Below are positions 23,101-32,123 of a DNA stretch of 64,000 nucleotides, piece after piece. Source of the DNA: Strigamia acuminata (lineage: Eukaryota; Arthropoda; Chilopoda; Geophilomorpha; Linotaeniidae); NCBI GenBank assembly GCA_949358305.1, contig OX442314.1, positions 24,111,060-24,175,059 on the forward strand, written 5' to 3'. Below the pieces are notes generated by a model. It worked only from the letters and a program-made list of their open reading frames with translations, was not told the DNA's origin and made no database searches. The translations under genes and the position numbers were made by a program. Each line of letters begins with the position of its first letter. Positions within the stretch are counted from its first letter, which is position 1.

Positions 23101-24197
23101 CCGTCGCTAGACCTTCAGCAGAAAAAATCGTTGAATGTATCTACGACGTAGCGTTACGTTACGGATTTCCACGTAAAATTATATCCGATAACGGACCCCA
23201 ATTTATCTCGAAAATTTGGGGTAAGTTTTGTAAGAAATTCGGGATTGTGGCGTCACATACTTCGACCTACAACCCCAGAACAAATCCCGTTGAGCGACTC
23301 AACAGGGACATTAAATATGCACTAAGCATATTCACTGACATCCACAATAGGTGGGATGAATACTTGAGGGAGATCGCGTTCAGCATACGAACAACAGTCT
23401 CGAGGACGAGAGATTTTTCTCCGGCCTACCTCAACTTCGCCCGGGAGCTACGAGTGCCTTGGGACCCACGAGTGGCAGAGTCAGTAAATGTGGTGGACCC
23501 TGAGAAACCACATGAGTACGTGTATAAATTGGAGCAAACCATCTCCAACACGTACAAGCACATGATGGCGCACATTTTTAATATGCGCGACCGCATTTTA
23601 CAAGATAAAAGCGGTAGAAAATTTGTGAATTTCGAGATCAATGATTTGGTGTGGAAAGATGCACACACCCTCTCAAATGCAGCGAGAGGAATCACCGCCA
23701 GCTTGGCCGACAAGAGAGATGGTCCGTATGTGATCATCGGCAAGCATGGCGGTAACGCGTATAAATTACGTAAGCTCGAGGACAATACCGAGCATAAGTC
23801 GATCCAGGTACGAGAGTTAACTCCGTACATTCCGGAATTCCCGCAAGAAATGTGGGCAAAAGGCCAAGTCAAGTCTAAAACTGACGGCCGAATCGTCGAT
23901 ATGTTCGCTGGCGAGTCGGAGAAAGCACCGCCAAGTGACAACGAGGAGTATTTCGACGCCCCTCCACCTCCGGTAAACGAGATAGTTGAATCCGTTCCGG
24001 ATCCAATTTTGGTCGGGGGGGAAACAGGAGAAACTCCTGAAACAAACACAAAAAACACGGATAAAAAAAGAAATACACATGAGGAGGTACAGACACAAAA
24101 AACAACAAAAAATGTCGTACCTGTCTCGACTCATCACCTGCGGCCTCGTAGAAGTAATCCGTTTATACAAGACGGAAAGGTCGTAGGAAAGGAGTAG
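20124..24197 (+). CDS. Pol of gypsy element 1 (protease, RT, RNase H, integrase)
   Basis: 1,357 residues from the first Met; in life probably made as a Gag-Pol fusion by -1 frameshift, since the frame opens upstream at 20043. Domains in order: aspartic protease LLDSGADRSFV (about 97-107) with a closing FLLGLDLM; reverse transcriptase with CIDYRPLNA (about 345) and AYLDDIVIAS (about 445); RNase H with HTDASRVGLG (about 590) and an ELECLAVVWA helix; integrase H-H-C-C zinc part (HGHPLASHAGV ... CQRCQACK, about 893-940); catalytic core D in LSVDVMGP (about 961), D in ISDNGPQF (about 1021), E in NPVERLNRD (about 1054); GPY module RDGPYVI (about 1197). The Pro/Glu-rich tail ends in a basic patch. 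All catalytic residues are present and the frame is intact. Confidence 0.95.
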   Translation: MKKKGFNKGFDKPPPVKEMGSDIANAQIQDRANNALQVITANAEAEAEEPNLLLEELPQVVNEDTEEFRVFMCNVAVEYTSRLCMLPMTIEREKIMGLLDSGADRSFVSEDIVASLGLTDKIKGVNKNVRLKTANGMARPKGVILLTMEWLGGVEQHPFLVLPTCDRIFLLGLDLMASMEIQPNPITKSWNYIRNDRERPAIVVPPALIKEAADKTQWEKGLKKFVQDYDFKAFVAELQRDNVVETLVADAALELNEAAALRRVLLKYEGILSKKPGRTNRAIHEIKLTDNKPIRVAYKGMNPQKREIVQKMCQEMLDSGIVSEAQGEYATRVVLVMRPGSDPRLCIDYRPLNAVTEIDPIQMPSIESILRELSPFSWVTTMDLSKGYWQVEMRPEDKLKTAFYSPIGRLMFNVMPFGLVNAPSTFQRLIESVLGDILHQFVWAYLDDIVIASKTFEEHIEHIDQVLTRLAKAGLHVHPGKSKFCRKELAFLGYRIGVNGLAIGPEKIDAINRFPPPEDVKGVQRFMGMINFFGRLLPGLAEVAAPVTDLLKNENEFVWSNECNIAFNAIKRMLTEVGVMPLPDLNRPFILHTDASRVGLGAALLQTHVRDGVEQDLPCMFISRKLQGAEKNYNATELECLAVVWAIRKFRDYLEYTKFVVHTDHQALQWLMKLKEPAGRLARWQLELMACDLTIQYKPGKYNVVADALSRAPVSDPIDADDDGEDDSRIIYCPTSCHRWDLRKMNEIPTASPADVKFCGFWTRLYQPAADNYPDAKKEFKLERRINDPLLSAFHVHVGKQMRSNPPTREEIIVQQKLDKKCQDRAKFVLTGKYPPNLTRRQKRRYAHESIDYLLDDGLLVKHHPNHQDDLSESDTAVKVVIPASLIGRVLWLLHGHPLASHAGVSRTLYRATQLFHWTGMKKDIALFVHQCQRCQACKPRSKSPFETIFLGPYAPFDCLSVDVMGPKPVTGNKNAYIIVIMDVATRWPELYAVARPSAEKIVECIYDVALRYGFPRKIISDNGPQFISKIWGKFCKKFGIVASHTSTYNPRTNPVERLNRDIKYALSIFTDIHNRWDEYLREIAFSIRTTVSRTRDFSPAYLNFARELRVPWDPRVAESVNVVDPEKPHEYVYKLEQTISNTYKHMMAHIFNMRDRILQDKSGRKFVNFEINDLVWKDAHTLSNAARGITASLADKRDGPYVIIGKHGGNAYKLRKLEDNTEHKSIQVRELTPYIPEFPQEMWAKGQVKSKTDGRIVDMFAGESEKAPPSDNEEYFDAPPPPVNEIVESVPDPILVGGETGETPETNTKNTDKKRNTHEEVQTQKTTKNVVPVSTHHLRPRRSNPFIQDGKVVGKE

Positions 24198-24350
24198 AAA
24201 AACGTTACGAGTCGATGGCGACGCTGAAAACACAAAAAATAATCGATCGACAGCGCTAGCCATCAAAATCCGAGACTCAAAAAAATTTCGCTAAGTCCAA
24301 CAAAGCGGATATCGGTCGAATTCGCGTCACGAGATGGCGTGGAAACGCGG

Positions 24351-24467
24351 GACCCGTAGCAAAATTATCGGCACGGGTCGGATACCGCGTGCAAAAGACC
24401 CCGTAGCAGCGATCGCGCACGGGCGTAGAAACAAAGGAGCCCCGTAGCGTAACATGCGCGCGGGCTG
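24351..24467 (+). repeat. Three tandem short hairpin units in the pol-ORF3 spacer
   Basis: CCCGTAGC occurs three times (about 24353, 24400 and 24441), each followed within about 20 bases by a GCACGGG- or GCGCGGG-like arm that can pair with it. This gives three successive stem-loops of similar plan. The function is unknown; the region lies in the noncoding stretch between pol and the third gene. Confidence 0.6.
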
Positions 24468-24678
24468 TTGCGCACAAGTCATAAACACCTGGTTCTGGAG
24501 TAAAATTACCCAGAACCCACCACGATTGCCTCGTTTTCACCCGGACTTCCGCTAAACCAGCTGATCGTCGTCCGCACGTGATACGCATCGAGTTTATTTT
24601 TAACCGAGTTTGTGATCCATTTTACGAGGAGTTTTTAAGTTTTTTCATCGTGGTCTGACTGAACGCGCAATCCTCACG

Positions 24679-24837
24679 ATGGCTGAGGAAGGAGGGGATG
24701 AGGAAATGCTTGAAATCGAGCATCATGACGAGAATTGGGACCAGGACATTAACGTAGTTCCACCCGATCAGGTAGTAGTCGGCATCGCCGCACGAGATTT
24801 AGCTCCGTGCGGTCGAATTAAAGATACAATTGACTAA
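24679..24837 (+). CDS. Small acidic ORF, possibly first exon of the third gene
   Basis: 52 residues beginning MAEEGGDEEMLEIEHHDENW, very acidic. Inside it, at 24771/24772, stands CAG|GTAG, a plausible splice donor. Cutting there leaves 31 whole codons (phase 0), and the CAG|ATG acceptor at 25559/25560 opens the third gene in the same phase. It is therefore either a stand-alone small protein or the start of a spliced third-gene product. There is no RNA evidence. Confidence 0.4.
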   Translation: MAEEGGDEEMLEIEHHDENWDQDINVVPPDQVVVGIAARDLAPCGRIKDTID

Positions 24838-24930
24838 TACTTGACATGAACGCTCTGCGTTCGAAATAGTGTATAATTATTATACTAATATCCACGATCG
24901 CGAGAGCGATTGTATTTTCTCCTATTATTT

Positions 24931-24984
24931 GTCTTCAAGGACGCGATAGCAGACAAACTGTCGCCTCGCTCCTTGAAGATGACT
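24931..24984 (+). repeat. Inverted repeat in the pol-ORF3 spacer
   Basis: GTCTTCAAGGA..GCGA (from 24931) can pair with TCGC..TCCTTGAAGA (to about 24980), closing a loop of about 14 bases. It lies within the proposed intron 24772-25559. Confidence 0.6.
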
Positions 24985-25373
24985 CACGACAATTGACACG
25001 AACGAGACAAAGGAAACGAGCTTTCTTTTTATATTCCAGAAATGGGAATAATTTATTGTTTGGAATAATTTATAGAACGTTGTTTTCTATTTTTATTTGT
25101 TATTTTATTTGCGAATTTTTCCGATGACACTAATTTATTTTAGATTCGTTTTTAACTCGACTTTAACTCCGAATTTTGGAGTTATTATTAAATAAATTTA
25201 TTTCTTTACAAGTTAATTCACGACAAGAACATTTGTTTACATGTTCTAAAATTGTCATTGGAGATTTTCACGAACGATTTCGCGAATTTATTGGTTTAAT
25301 ACGAATTTACAGTTTAATTTTAAATTAAATAATCCGAAGAAAATTTCCGGATTAATACGCTCGATTCCGTCAC

Positions 25374-28300
25374 GTGGTTATCGTTGGACGTGAGCCAGAT
25401 GTGCCAAGAAGACTCTTTCTTCCTGACAAGGACGAATCAATGAACAGGAATAGGACTCGACGAACGGTCGCACGTTTCAGCGACGTTCCTCGAGCCCACC
25501 CCCTATTTATCTCCGTGTTATTGGCGATTTTATTAATTATTTTGTTTCCATCATTGCAGATGGAGCTCCGAGACACGTGGGGAGCGCTCAGCCCCGCATG
25601 CATAGTGCGAGCGGGCATTTATCGAGGCGTACTGCCCGATTTTCTGCGCCGCTGCTTTGGCGAAGATGCAAAGCCATACCGCCTGCGCGTATTATTTTCG
25701 CGCGCCCTCGCCAAGCGCTGGGTTAACGATTGTACACTCCTGGACGCGTTCCCGGAGTCGGTGCGAAACGTCGTCGCTGCAGAGCTCGCTCGCATCGATG
25801 ACCCGAAGTCACCAATCTTCCACCCGGCCCTGTCGAGCCAATACTCCGGCAGGCCGGCGGAGGAGCATGTGTTGTTCGCGTGGCAAGCGGCCGAGACCGA
25901 GGAAGCCCGCGAAGAAGTGTATCAACACTACCGCCAGCAGCTAATTGACACTGCGCCGGCGGTTGCAGAGCGGATTTTGCAAGACGACGGAATGAGCACC
26001 GCCGATATACATCTGTGGTGCGAGCAGATTCGGCAGGGAGAAGTTACGCCACAGTGGCGACCGAGAATGGGGATTCTCACGTCACAAGCTGAAATGTGGC
26101 AACTCCACTATTTGGGAATTCTCGGCCCCAAATATAATTTCCCAAGGAAGCGCAAGCGCTCCAAGGGAACCGGGGGCAGCGAATCGCGCTCCCCGGGACG
26201 GTCGAAGAAACAGTGCGTCGAACAGCACTCGACCGTCAACGATGGAGCGGGAACGTCAGCGCAGCCACCGCGCGACCCCGCGAATTACACCAGACCAAGG
26301 GTGTTCGTCAACCGTCAGATGAAAGACGGTAAAGAGACTCGAGAAGTCTGGATTTCGGGCGACGAAGAGCGAGTCTCTCGTCCCCGTGTCGGCAGACATC
26401 CGCTGACTCACCGTGAGCAGCGGAAACGAGACCGCAAAGAGCGGTATTTCGCTCGCTGCGAGGCGCGGGGAATTCCCCTTCCCGAACACGCTCTCAAAGC
26501 AATCGAAGCGAAGGAAGCGAGAGAGGCACGATCGAAGTCGAGTGGCAGATCTTCCGGGGAGCGTCGCGTCCTAGCGCCAGACACGCGGGACCTTCGCGAG
26601 ATCATCACTCAGATGAAACGCAAGAAATTGTCGCGTTTCGACCCCGCGATGCAATTCGCCCGCAAGATGGGCGTCGTCGAGGATGGTACCGTGATTCCAC
26701 ACGAAGTGGCACGGTGGTTGAGCGAGTATGTGAATTCGCGACCCACGGCCGTCGTTCCGCCGACGAGCACCGTCACGCCCGCTCCGGCGCCTCAAGTCAC
26801 GACGACTGAGGCGCAAGCAACGTTGCCACCGCCAGCACAACAGTCTTTGACGTTGCTGTTGCCGACGCAACCATCGGCGTCGCAACCGCTGCCGGCACAG
26901 CAGTCCCTGACGCTGCCGCCGCCGACGCAGCCGCCGCCGCCGCCACCGATGCCGGGCTCGAGCGTCACGCCGAACCCGACCATCGACGCCTCCGTGATGT
27001 TGCCCGTGCACCAGAGCATTGCGCGGGAATGTCATAACGCCCGCTTCGGAGAATATTACCCGAGCAAGGCAAGACACGACCGCACCGCGATGTGGTATGA
27101 ACAGCGTGACGAAAACGCACGGCTGGCTCGAGAAGCAGCCAATCCATCGATCGAAGAGCTCTTGGCCTTCGCATTTGTGATGGAGGACCCGAGGGCCGCC
27201 GCCGCTGCTCTGCAGGGCGCCGACGTCACTCAGCGCCATTTCATCGAGTGGGGGATTTCGATGATGCGGCACCACTCGCGCGCGTTCGCTGCAGATCCTG
27301 ATCGCAGCAACCCTGTAAATCGGCGCAGTCTACAGCTGGCTTTGACGAAAATCATGGTCCAGTTATTGACCCCCTCGCTCTTTGGGGTCGGACGACAAGC
27401 GATGGCCTGTTGGTCCGTAGTAGACAGAGAGGGTGTGCAGATACCTCGCGCACTCGTTGGGGAATGGAGCGCCATTCTCCCCAACCCGGCGATGACTCGC
27501 TTCGAGCTGACCCGGGACGTGGTGAACCCCGAATGGGAGGGGTATAAGTTGCGGAGCATGGCCTTCCGCCACGCCGTTACCACGTGGGAGCCAACACCGT
27601 CAGCGCAGTCACACGCAATGATGGTCACGAGTGAAGAGCCGATGGAGAGCGACGCCGCCTCTTCGACTGCTTCACGTGGAGCCCCAACTCCACCTCCGCC
27701 GCCGCCACCGATGCCACCAGCGGCGACACCACAGACACCCGTCCTATCAAATGCGGCGGGTAAGCCCAGACGCCTACTGTGCCGGACGCCGCCAACGATG
27801 TCCGCCGCTCGCCAGAGCCTGACGCCTCCCGCAGCCCAAGAAGCGCGGGAAGAGACTGTCCAGCAGGCAGTGGTTTCGAAGAGCGCCAAGCCAGCGAAAG
27901 CGGCGAAGCCTCCGACAAACTACTATGAGAAGTTATGCGACGAGTTCTCTCAACTGTCGATGACGACAGAGACGCGAAAATTCATCCTCGCTCAGAGAGA
28001 CAAGGGGAAATCGGTTTTCGTTTGGTTGCACAACCAGGTGCGCCAGACCACCGATTTGATCCTCCATCAGCGTTTGCTGAGGGCCCACCGTGCGCCTCGA
28101 ACGGCCGCGGAGGCGAACGCGATCCGGCACACCAATTCCGGGTTTTCGGCGTTCATTCCGCGGGTTTGGCTGCATGAGAGGAGACGTGCCCCGTACGAGC
28201 CAGCCGGCGGCCACGCTTTGTGCTTCATTTCCGAGCACGAGGACCCCCGCGACCAGTCTTCAGCTTTGGTTGGAGATCTGGTTTTGCCGCCCGGCGGTGT

Positions 28301-28385
28301 GCCGCCCGGCGCTGAGCCGCCCGTCCCTGGAGTGAGTTTCGCCCAGGCGATGGATCCAGCGTCGGGTCCCAGCAAGAAGGATTGA
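25374..28385 (+). CDS. Third ORF of gypsy element 1, envelope position, not envelope-like
   Basis: 1,003 codons open from 25374; the more likely start is the Met at 25560 (MELRDTWGALSPACIVRAG, 941 residues), which follows directly on TTTCCATCATTGCAG, a good splice acceptor. The segment read before that Met includes a hydrophobic run (PLFISVLLAILLIIL) that coincides with the pyrimidine-rich tract, so it may be intron rather than a membrane anchor. The product is soluble-looking: an Ala/Arg-rich helical N-part, a KRKRSK nuclear-localisation-like patch (about residue 265 of the long form), a long basic region, Pro-rich runs (about 450-530 and 770-820), and a second folded block between. There are no signal peptide, furin site, fusion peptide or C-terminal anchor. 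I do not recognise it. Codon use is GC-rich, unlike the AT-rich spacer before it. Confidence 0.8.
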   Translation: MVIVGREPDVPRRLFLPDKDESMNRNRTRRTVARFSDVPRAHPLFISVLLAILLIILFPSLQMELRDTWGALSPACIVRAGIYRGVLPDFLRRCFGEDAKPYRLRVLFSRALAKRWVNDCTLLDAFPESVRNVVAAELARIDDPKSPIFHPALSSQYSGRPAEEHVLFAWQAAETEEAREEVYQHYRQQLIDTAPAVAERILQDDGMSTADIHLWCEQIRQGEVTPQWRPRMGILTSQAEMWQLHYLGILGPKYNFPRKRKRSKGTGGSESRSPGRSKKQCVEQHSTVNDGAGTSAQPPRDPANYTRPRVFVNRQMKDGKETREVWISGDEERVSRPRVGRHPLTHREQRKRDRKERYFARCEARGIPLPEHALKAIEAKEAREARSKSSGRSSGERRVLAPDTRDLREIITQMKRKKLSRFDPAMQFARKMGVVEDGTVIPHEVARWLSEYVNSRPTAVVPPTSTVTPAPAPQVTTTEAQATLPPPAQQSLTLLLPTQPSASQPLPAQQSLTLPPPTQPPPPPPMPGSSVTPNPTIDASVMLPVHQSIARECHNARFGEYYPSKARHDRTAMWYEQRDENARLAREAANPSIEELLAFAFVMEDPRAAAAALQGADVTQRHFIEWGISMMRHHSRAFAADPDRSNPVNRRSLQLALTKIMVQLLTPSLFGVGRQAMACWSVVDREGVQIPRALVGEWSAILPNPAMTRFELTRDVVNPEWEGYKLRSMAFRHAVTTWEPTPSAQSHAMMVTSEEPMESDAASSTASRGAPTPPPPPPPMPPAATPQTPVLSNAAGKPRRLLCRTPPTMSAARQSLTPPAAQEAREETVQQAVVSKSAKPAKAAKPPTNYYEKLCDEFSQLSMTTETRKFILAQRDKGKSVFVWLHNQVRQTTDLILHQRLLRAHRAPRTAAEANAIRHTNSGFSAFIPRVWLHERRRAPYEPAGGHALCFISEHEDPRDQSSALVGDLVLPPGGVPPGAEPPVPGVSFAQAMDPASGPSKKD

Positions 28386-28409
28386 TCGCTCCGAACACCG
28401 GCGGTCAGA

Positions 28410-28424
28410 GCTGGGAGGGGGACG
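28410..28424 (+). other. Polypurine tract of gypsy element 1
   Basis: CTGGGAGGGGGACG runs directly into the 3' LTR. Confidence 0.75.
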
Positions 28425-29423
28425 TGTGGTGACCCGACTGGGGTGGGGCACGAAGAGTTTCTCTCGTGGCCTACATACGGGTAAAGAAGGGGAGTCGCAC
28501 GCGCGCCTCCCTTCCCTCAGAGCATTGACATCCAGTCAATGGACGGGCGTCTGCCCTGGGGGAGTGGGGGAGATTCGTCTTCTCCACTATTGGGTGGCTT
28601 TAGTCACCTGTCACCCCCCGCTTTGTGCAAAGGAATTCGCCTTGCACTGAGCGGGCAGAACCAACACAAAAATCAACCAAGATACACGTAAAAGCCAAAC
28701 GTCCTAAAACGATCAAGCCTAAGTACAAAGACTTCAGGAGTGACCTAGGACAAAGGACTTTCAACGTGAGTACGATTGATTTGTGTTAACCTCCGCAGAG
28801 TAACCTGCGAAACAAGATTACCACACTATTTTAGCAAGCCAGCTAGAAATAGTAAACCTACTCCAATTTAGCGAGTTGTGCAGACAAACGGTCGCACAAG
28901 CCTAAATTGCAGTAACCACGACGAGCGTTCCCGCCGCTGTGTGTATCGCCGGGAACCACCAAGCGTCCGCCGCTGTGTGATCGCCGGACACCTACACAAA
29001 ACCCTAAACCTAGACAACAGACCAGAAGTAAGACCTTTTAGGCATTCACTCGCGCCCGACCAGCGTGAGCCCGAAGGACCGAACGAGAAACGTGAGACGA
29101 GGACGCCATTCATTGCCACGCCGGCCCAAGACGACACCACGTTGCCACGCGGACGCCATCTTGGATCCCGAGCGCCTACAAAGGACGACCTCGACCAGTT
29201 TCCCGCCAACTTCACACACCCCAACCTTTTACCTTTTTATTCCCTTACATATTTTATTCCTTTTACCTGTACATTCCCGTATAATAAATACATTTATTAT
29301 ATTTACCATTTTACATTGTTTGCCGTTTCGCATTATTTGGGTAACCGCTTGAGTAAAGCGGTATTGCGAGATTAGAGAGTGACTCATACCACGTATCAGC
29401 GACAGATCGAGTTGAGCGCGACA
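28425..29423 (+). repeat. 3' LTR of gypsy element 1
   Basis: 999 bp; it matches 15953-16951 except for one A/G difference noticed (GACAAAGGAC against GACAAGGGAC). It is followed by the GAGT target duplication. Confidence 0.93.
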
Positions 29424-29427
29424 GAGT

Positions 29428-30253
29428 GAAGTTTCAATATGAGATTGTGAGCTTATATAGTGATCAAAGAAAAAACAATCAACTGAACATCTGTGGCTAA
29501 TTGCCTCACATAATAGAAATTAGCTATTATTGCCTAAATACTATCAAATGAAAAACACTTCAAAGCAATTCTTAACACCTGCACTCTTCACTGAATGTAA
29601 TTAGAAGACTTTTAATGTTGAAAACAATTGTTATTAGTTTTTGTTTTTCATTCCTGCTGCAGGTTTAATTGAAGTGTACCTTTTACCAAGCCGTCAACTG
29701 AAGCAAAAACCTTTAACAGTGAATAATAATTGTGTGATAAATATTTATCAGCCTGATTCTTATATGCTAATACTGAGTTGCATTGCTTATATATGAAAAC
29801 CTGCTTTTTATTATAAGAATTATTAAAACACAAAATGGCAGTTCTTTGCTGTGTGAATGAGATCCTCGAGAAAAAACCAACAATTAATCCAACATCACAA
29901 CCGATTTTTATAAGGTTTTGCATTAACTCCTATTTAAAAATTTCTCTAAAATTGTTGTCTAATGCTTGCTGCAGTCATAAGCTTTATTCTGAATTAGATT
30001 TTGGATTTTATGGCATGTTTAGCCAAGATTGAGTTGTCTAAAATCACGAGAAGTTCCTGGAAACTTCATACAAGCATGAGAACCAACTGTTTGTAGTATT
30101 TAAACACTATCCCACATTTGTATGCATGCTGGCTGACCCCCCCACGGTTACTCGATGTTTTCTCCTCACATGCTTGTTACACAAAAAGTCCCAAAATCAT
30201 CATACTTCCAGCATAGAATAAAGCACTTTTCACTTTCACTAAAAACAAGAACA
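29428..30253. other. Displaced upstream region of the giant gene; no gene seen
   Basis: AT-rich single-copy-looking sequence. It was the original 5' flank of the giant secreted-protein gene before gypsy element 1 inserted. Short ORFs here have no recognisable motif. Confidence 0.5.
29452..29459 (-). promoter_or_regulatory. TATA box of the giant gene, displaced by gypsy element 1
   Basis: The minus strand reads CACTATATAAGCTC. Without the retrotransposon and one GAGT copy, this TATA box lies about 57 bases before the proposed ATG, and the expected start of transcription about 30 bases downstream falls at the GAGT target site. It is now 13.5 kb from the coding sequence. Confidence 0.55.
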
Positions 30254-30465
30254 CAGTAGCTGCATTCAAAAACTCAAAAACTCAAAAACTCTAAAACTCT
30301 AAAACTCGTTTCGTGTTTGTACGTGACGTCATTCCCATTCAATGGGAATGACGTCACGTGTTATTCAATGGGAATGACATCACGTGTTATTCAATGGGAA
30401 TGACGTCACGTACAAATACGAAACGAGTTTTGCATACGTTTTAGAGTTTTGGAATGCAGCTACTG
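30254..30465. mobile_element. 212 bp MITE with internal CRE-like repeats
   Basis: The ends CAGTAGCTGCATTC and GAATGCAGCTACTG are inverted repeats, extended by AAAACTCTAAAACTC and the ACGAAACGAGTTTT-type arms. The centre carries three copies of ATTCAATGGGAATGACGTCACGTG-like sequence (split here: ATTCAATGGGAATGA, then CGTCACGTG), one with an A change. The TGACGTCA palindrome is a CREB-type site. No target duplication is evident. Confidence 0.75.
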
Positions 30466-30632
30466 AATTTTTAATTAGCATTAAGTATATATGTACAACA
30501 TTAATTTTTGATACAATTATTTAATTTTTTGATAATTCGTTGCCGGTATACACGTCGTACGCGGAACGCAACGTCGACACACTTCAACGTGTAGTACACG
30601 TGCCGCAGCGCAGCCGACTAAACTGCCACCCG

Positions 30633-31374
30633 TCATTTTTGAGATAAGACAATAAGGACATTTCCTGATGCCAGGTATTTCGGTGCTTCCACTGCGTTCT
30701 TATTCTGTGGATGTCCTACAAAATTTGCAGTCTGCACGTCTGTGGCCTTTTCCACCGCATGACAAGCACTTGTCTGGGTCGCGTTGGTGTTTCGCACCCG
30801 ATGGCTTCTGTTGTGGTCCAGTGGTGCCCCTTGAGGAGCGTTTGCCACTTTTGCACGCATCCGTATTGTGTTTAGCAGCGTTGCCGACTTGGTGAACGGT
30901 TGTGGACGTGTCGGCGAAACTCATGACGTCGGAGCTAGCCAACTCAGCTGCTATGGCGGCAGCTAAAGCTTTCTCGAAGGTGAGATTGCTCTGCAGGTAG
31001 AGCGTTTCCAAGACCGCACGCATGTTGAGGCCAAAAATGAATTGATTTCTCAATTCATTGTTGAGATTATCACCCAACTCACAATATGTCGTGAGCGCTT
31101 GTAAAGCGTCAGCAAACTCCGTAACCGTCTTGCCTTTGTTGCGACGACGCGATCAGAAGCGAATCAGCTCACCCTGGGCCAGCGGCTTCGGTTTCTGGTG
31201 TTTTTCCACGAGCTGCACGATTTCGTCGTATTTCATCGTTGTAGGATCTTTGGGTCGGACCAAATCCATGATTTTCTGCACGATTGCAATCCAGACATAA
31301 GCCAACAGGTAGTTGACCTTGCCGGCGTCTTCGGTTATTTTATTGCACGCAAAGACGCACTTTATTTGGAACAA
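30633..31374 (-). pseudogene. Decayed Ty3/gypsy gag fragment
   Basis: Read leftward, two frames give Gag-like sequence: KCVFACNKITEDAGKVNYLL and a KHQKPKPLAQGELIRF stretch (31374-31153), then after a frameshift near 31145 GDNLNNELRNQFIFGLN and a zinc knuckle CLSCGGKGHRRADCKFC (31077-30700). The sequence is broken by the frameshift and lacks an intact start. It lies downstream of the pol fragment on the same strand, so the two are not in normal gag-pol order. Confidence 0.75.
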
Positions 31375-31705
31375 ATAGGTGGCGAATCAACCTATGGATT
31401 GTAATTCCTGGGGTTGCCGGTCAGTGGCATTGAAACGACAAAATAATACGAAAATGAGAATCGTGTTGAAAAAACTCACGAAGAAATTTTAGGGCTAGCA
31501 CGCGCGCACGTGGTCGGAAAGTCTGAAAATCGTCGACAATTGCATTAAAACACTCAAAACTTGTGGATAATGTTTTTGAAACGAATATCCCATCCCTCCT
31601 CGCTAATTAAAGTGTTCTTTGATTGGAATTGTATCGATGGTGTTGGATATAGAAGCAGCGAACTCAGGAGTCGACCATTGTACTCAAGCTTATTTGCATA
31701 TACTC

Positions 31706-32123
31706 TTTCCACACTCAAGAGGAGCCGTGGAATCTTGGCTCCCATTGGCCGAGCCATTTCACTTGTGTAGTGATACGTAAAAAAAGACCCAAAACACTAG
31801 AATTGCATTATACAGATATACAGATATAAATAGAAGTACAGACATTGCAATAGATTTTCTGTCCTGACAAAGCAAACGATCAACTTAACGGACATGCATT
31901 TTAAAACAAAAAGAACATAAAACTTTATTTTTAAAATGGAAATTACTTTTTATTCTAGAGTAACATTAAATGTACATCATTTCAATCATTATTCTACTGA
32001 AAACGACTAAAAATCATAGGGAACTACTTTTCCTCGTAGCAGAAGTTCAACTACAGTTCTGAGTAATCAGACTAGGCCAATGGGAGCCAAGATTCCAGGG
32101 TTCCTCTTGAATGTGGAAAACAG
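31706..32123. mobile_element. Foldback insertion with about 50 bp inverted repeats
   Basis: About 50 bases at 31706-31755 (TTTCCACACTCAAGAGGAGCC then GTGGAATCTTGGCTCCCATTG) return inverted at 32074-32123. The right arm begins exactly where the integrase-like reading of the adjacent pol fragment stops, so the element probably inserted there. The AT-rich middle has no gene. Confidence 0.65.

Larger units (their letters stand above)
15953..29423 (+). mobile_element. Giant Ty3/gypsy LTR retrotransposon 1 (13.5 kb, three genes)
   Basis: Two 999 bp LTRs (15953-16951, 28425-29423; TG...CA ends; one G/A difference noticed) enclose gag, pol and a third large ORF, all on the plus strand. The target duplication GAGT stands at 15949-15952 and 29424-29427. 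Primer site, polypurine tract and a gag/pol frameshift signal are all present. Pol order (protease, RT, RNase H, integrase) and a GPY-type integrase tail place it in Ty3/gypsy. It is oriented against the giant secreted-protein gene and sits 21 bases upstream of that gene's start codon. Confidence 0.95.

Noticed and set aside
24931-24984. Possible transcription terminator hairpin
   Set aside because: Hairpin terminators are bacterial; this lies inside a eukaryotic retrotransposon.
25374-25560. Signal peptide or membrane anchor for the third gene (hydrophobic run LLAILLIIL)
   Set aside because: The run coincides with the pyrimidine tract before a good acceptor, and a charged stretch precedes it; it is more likely intron.
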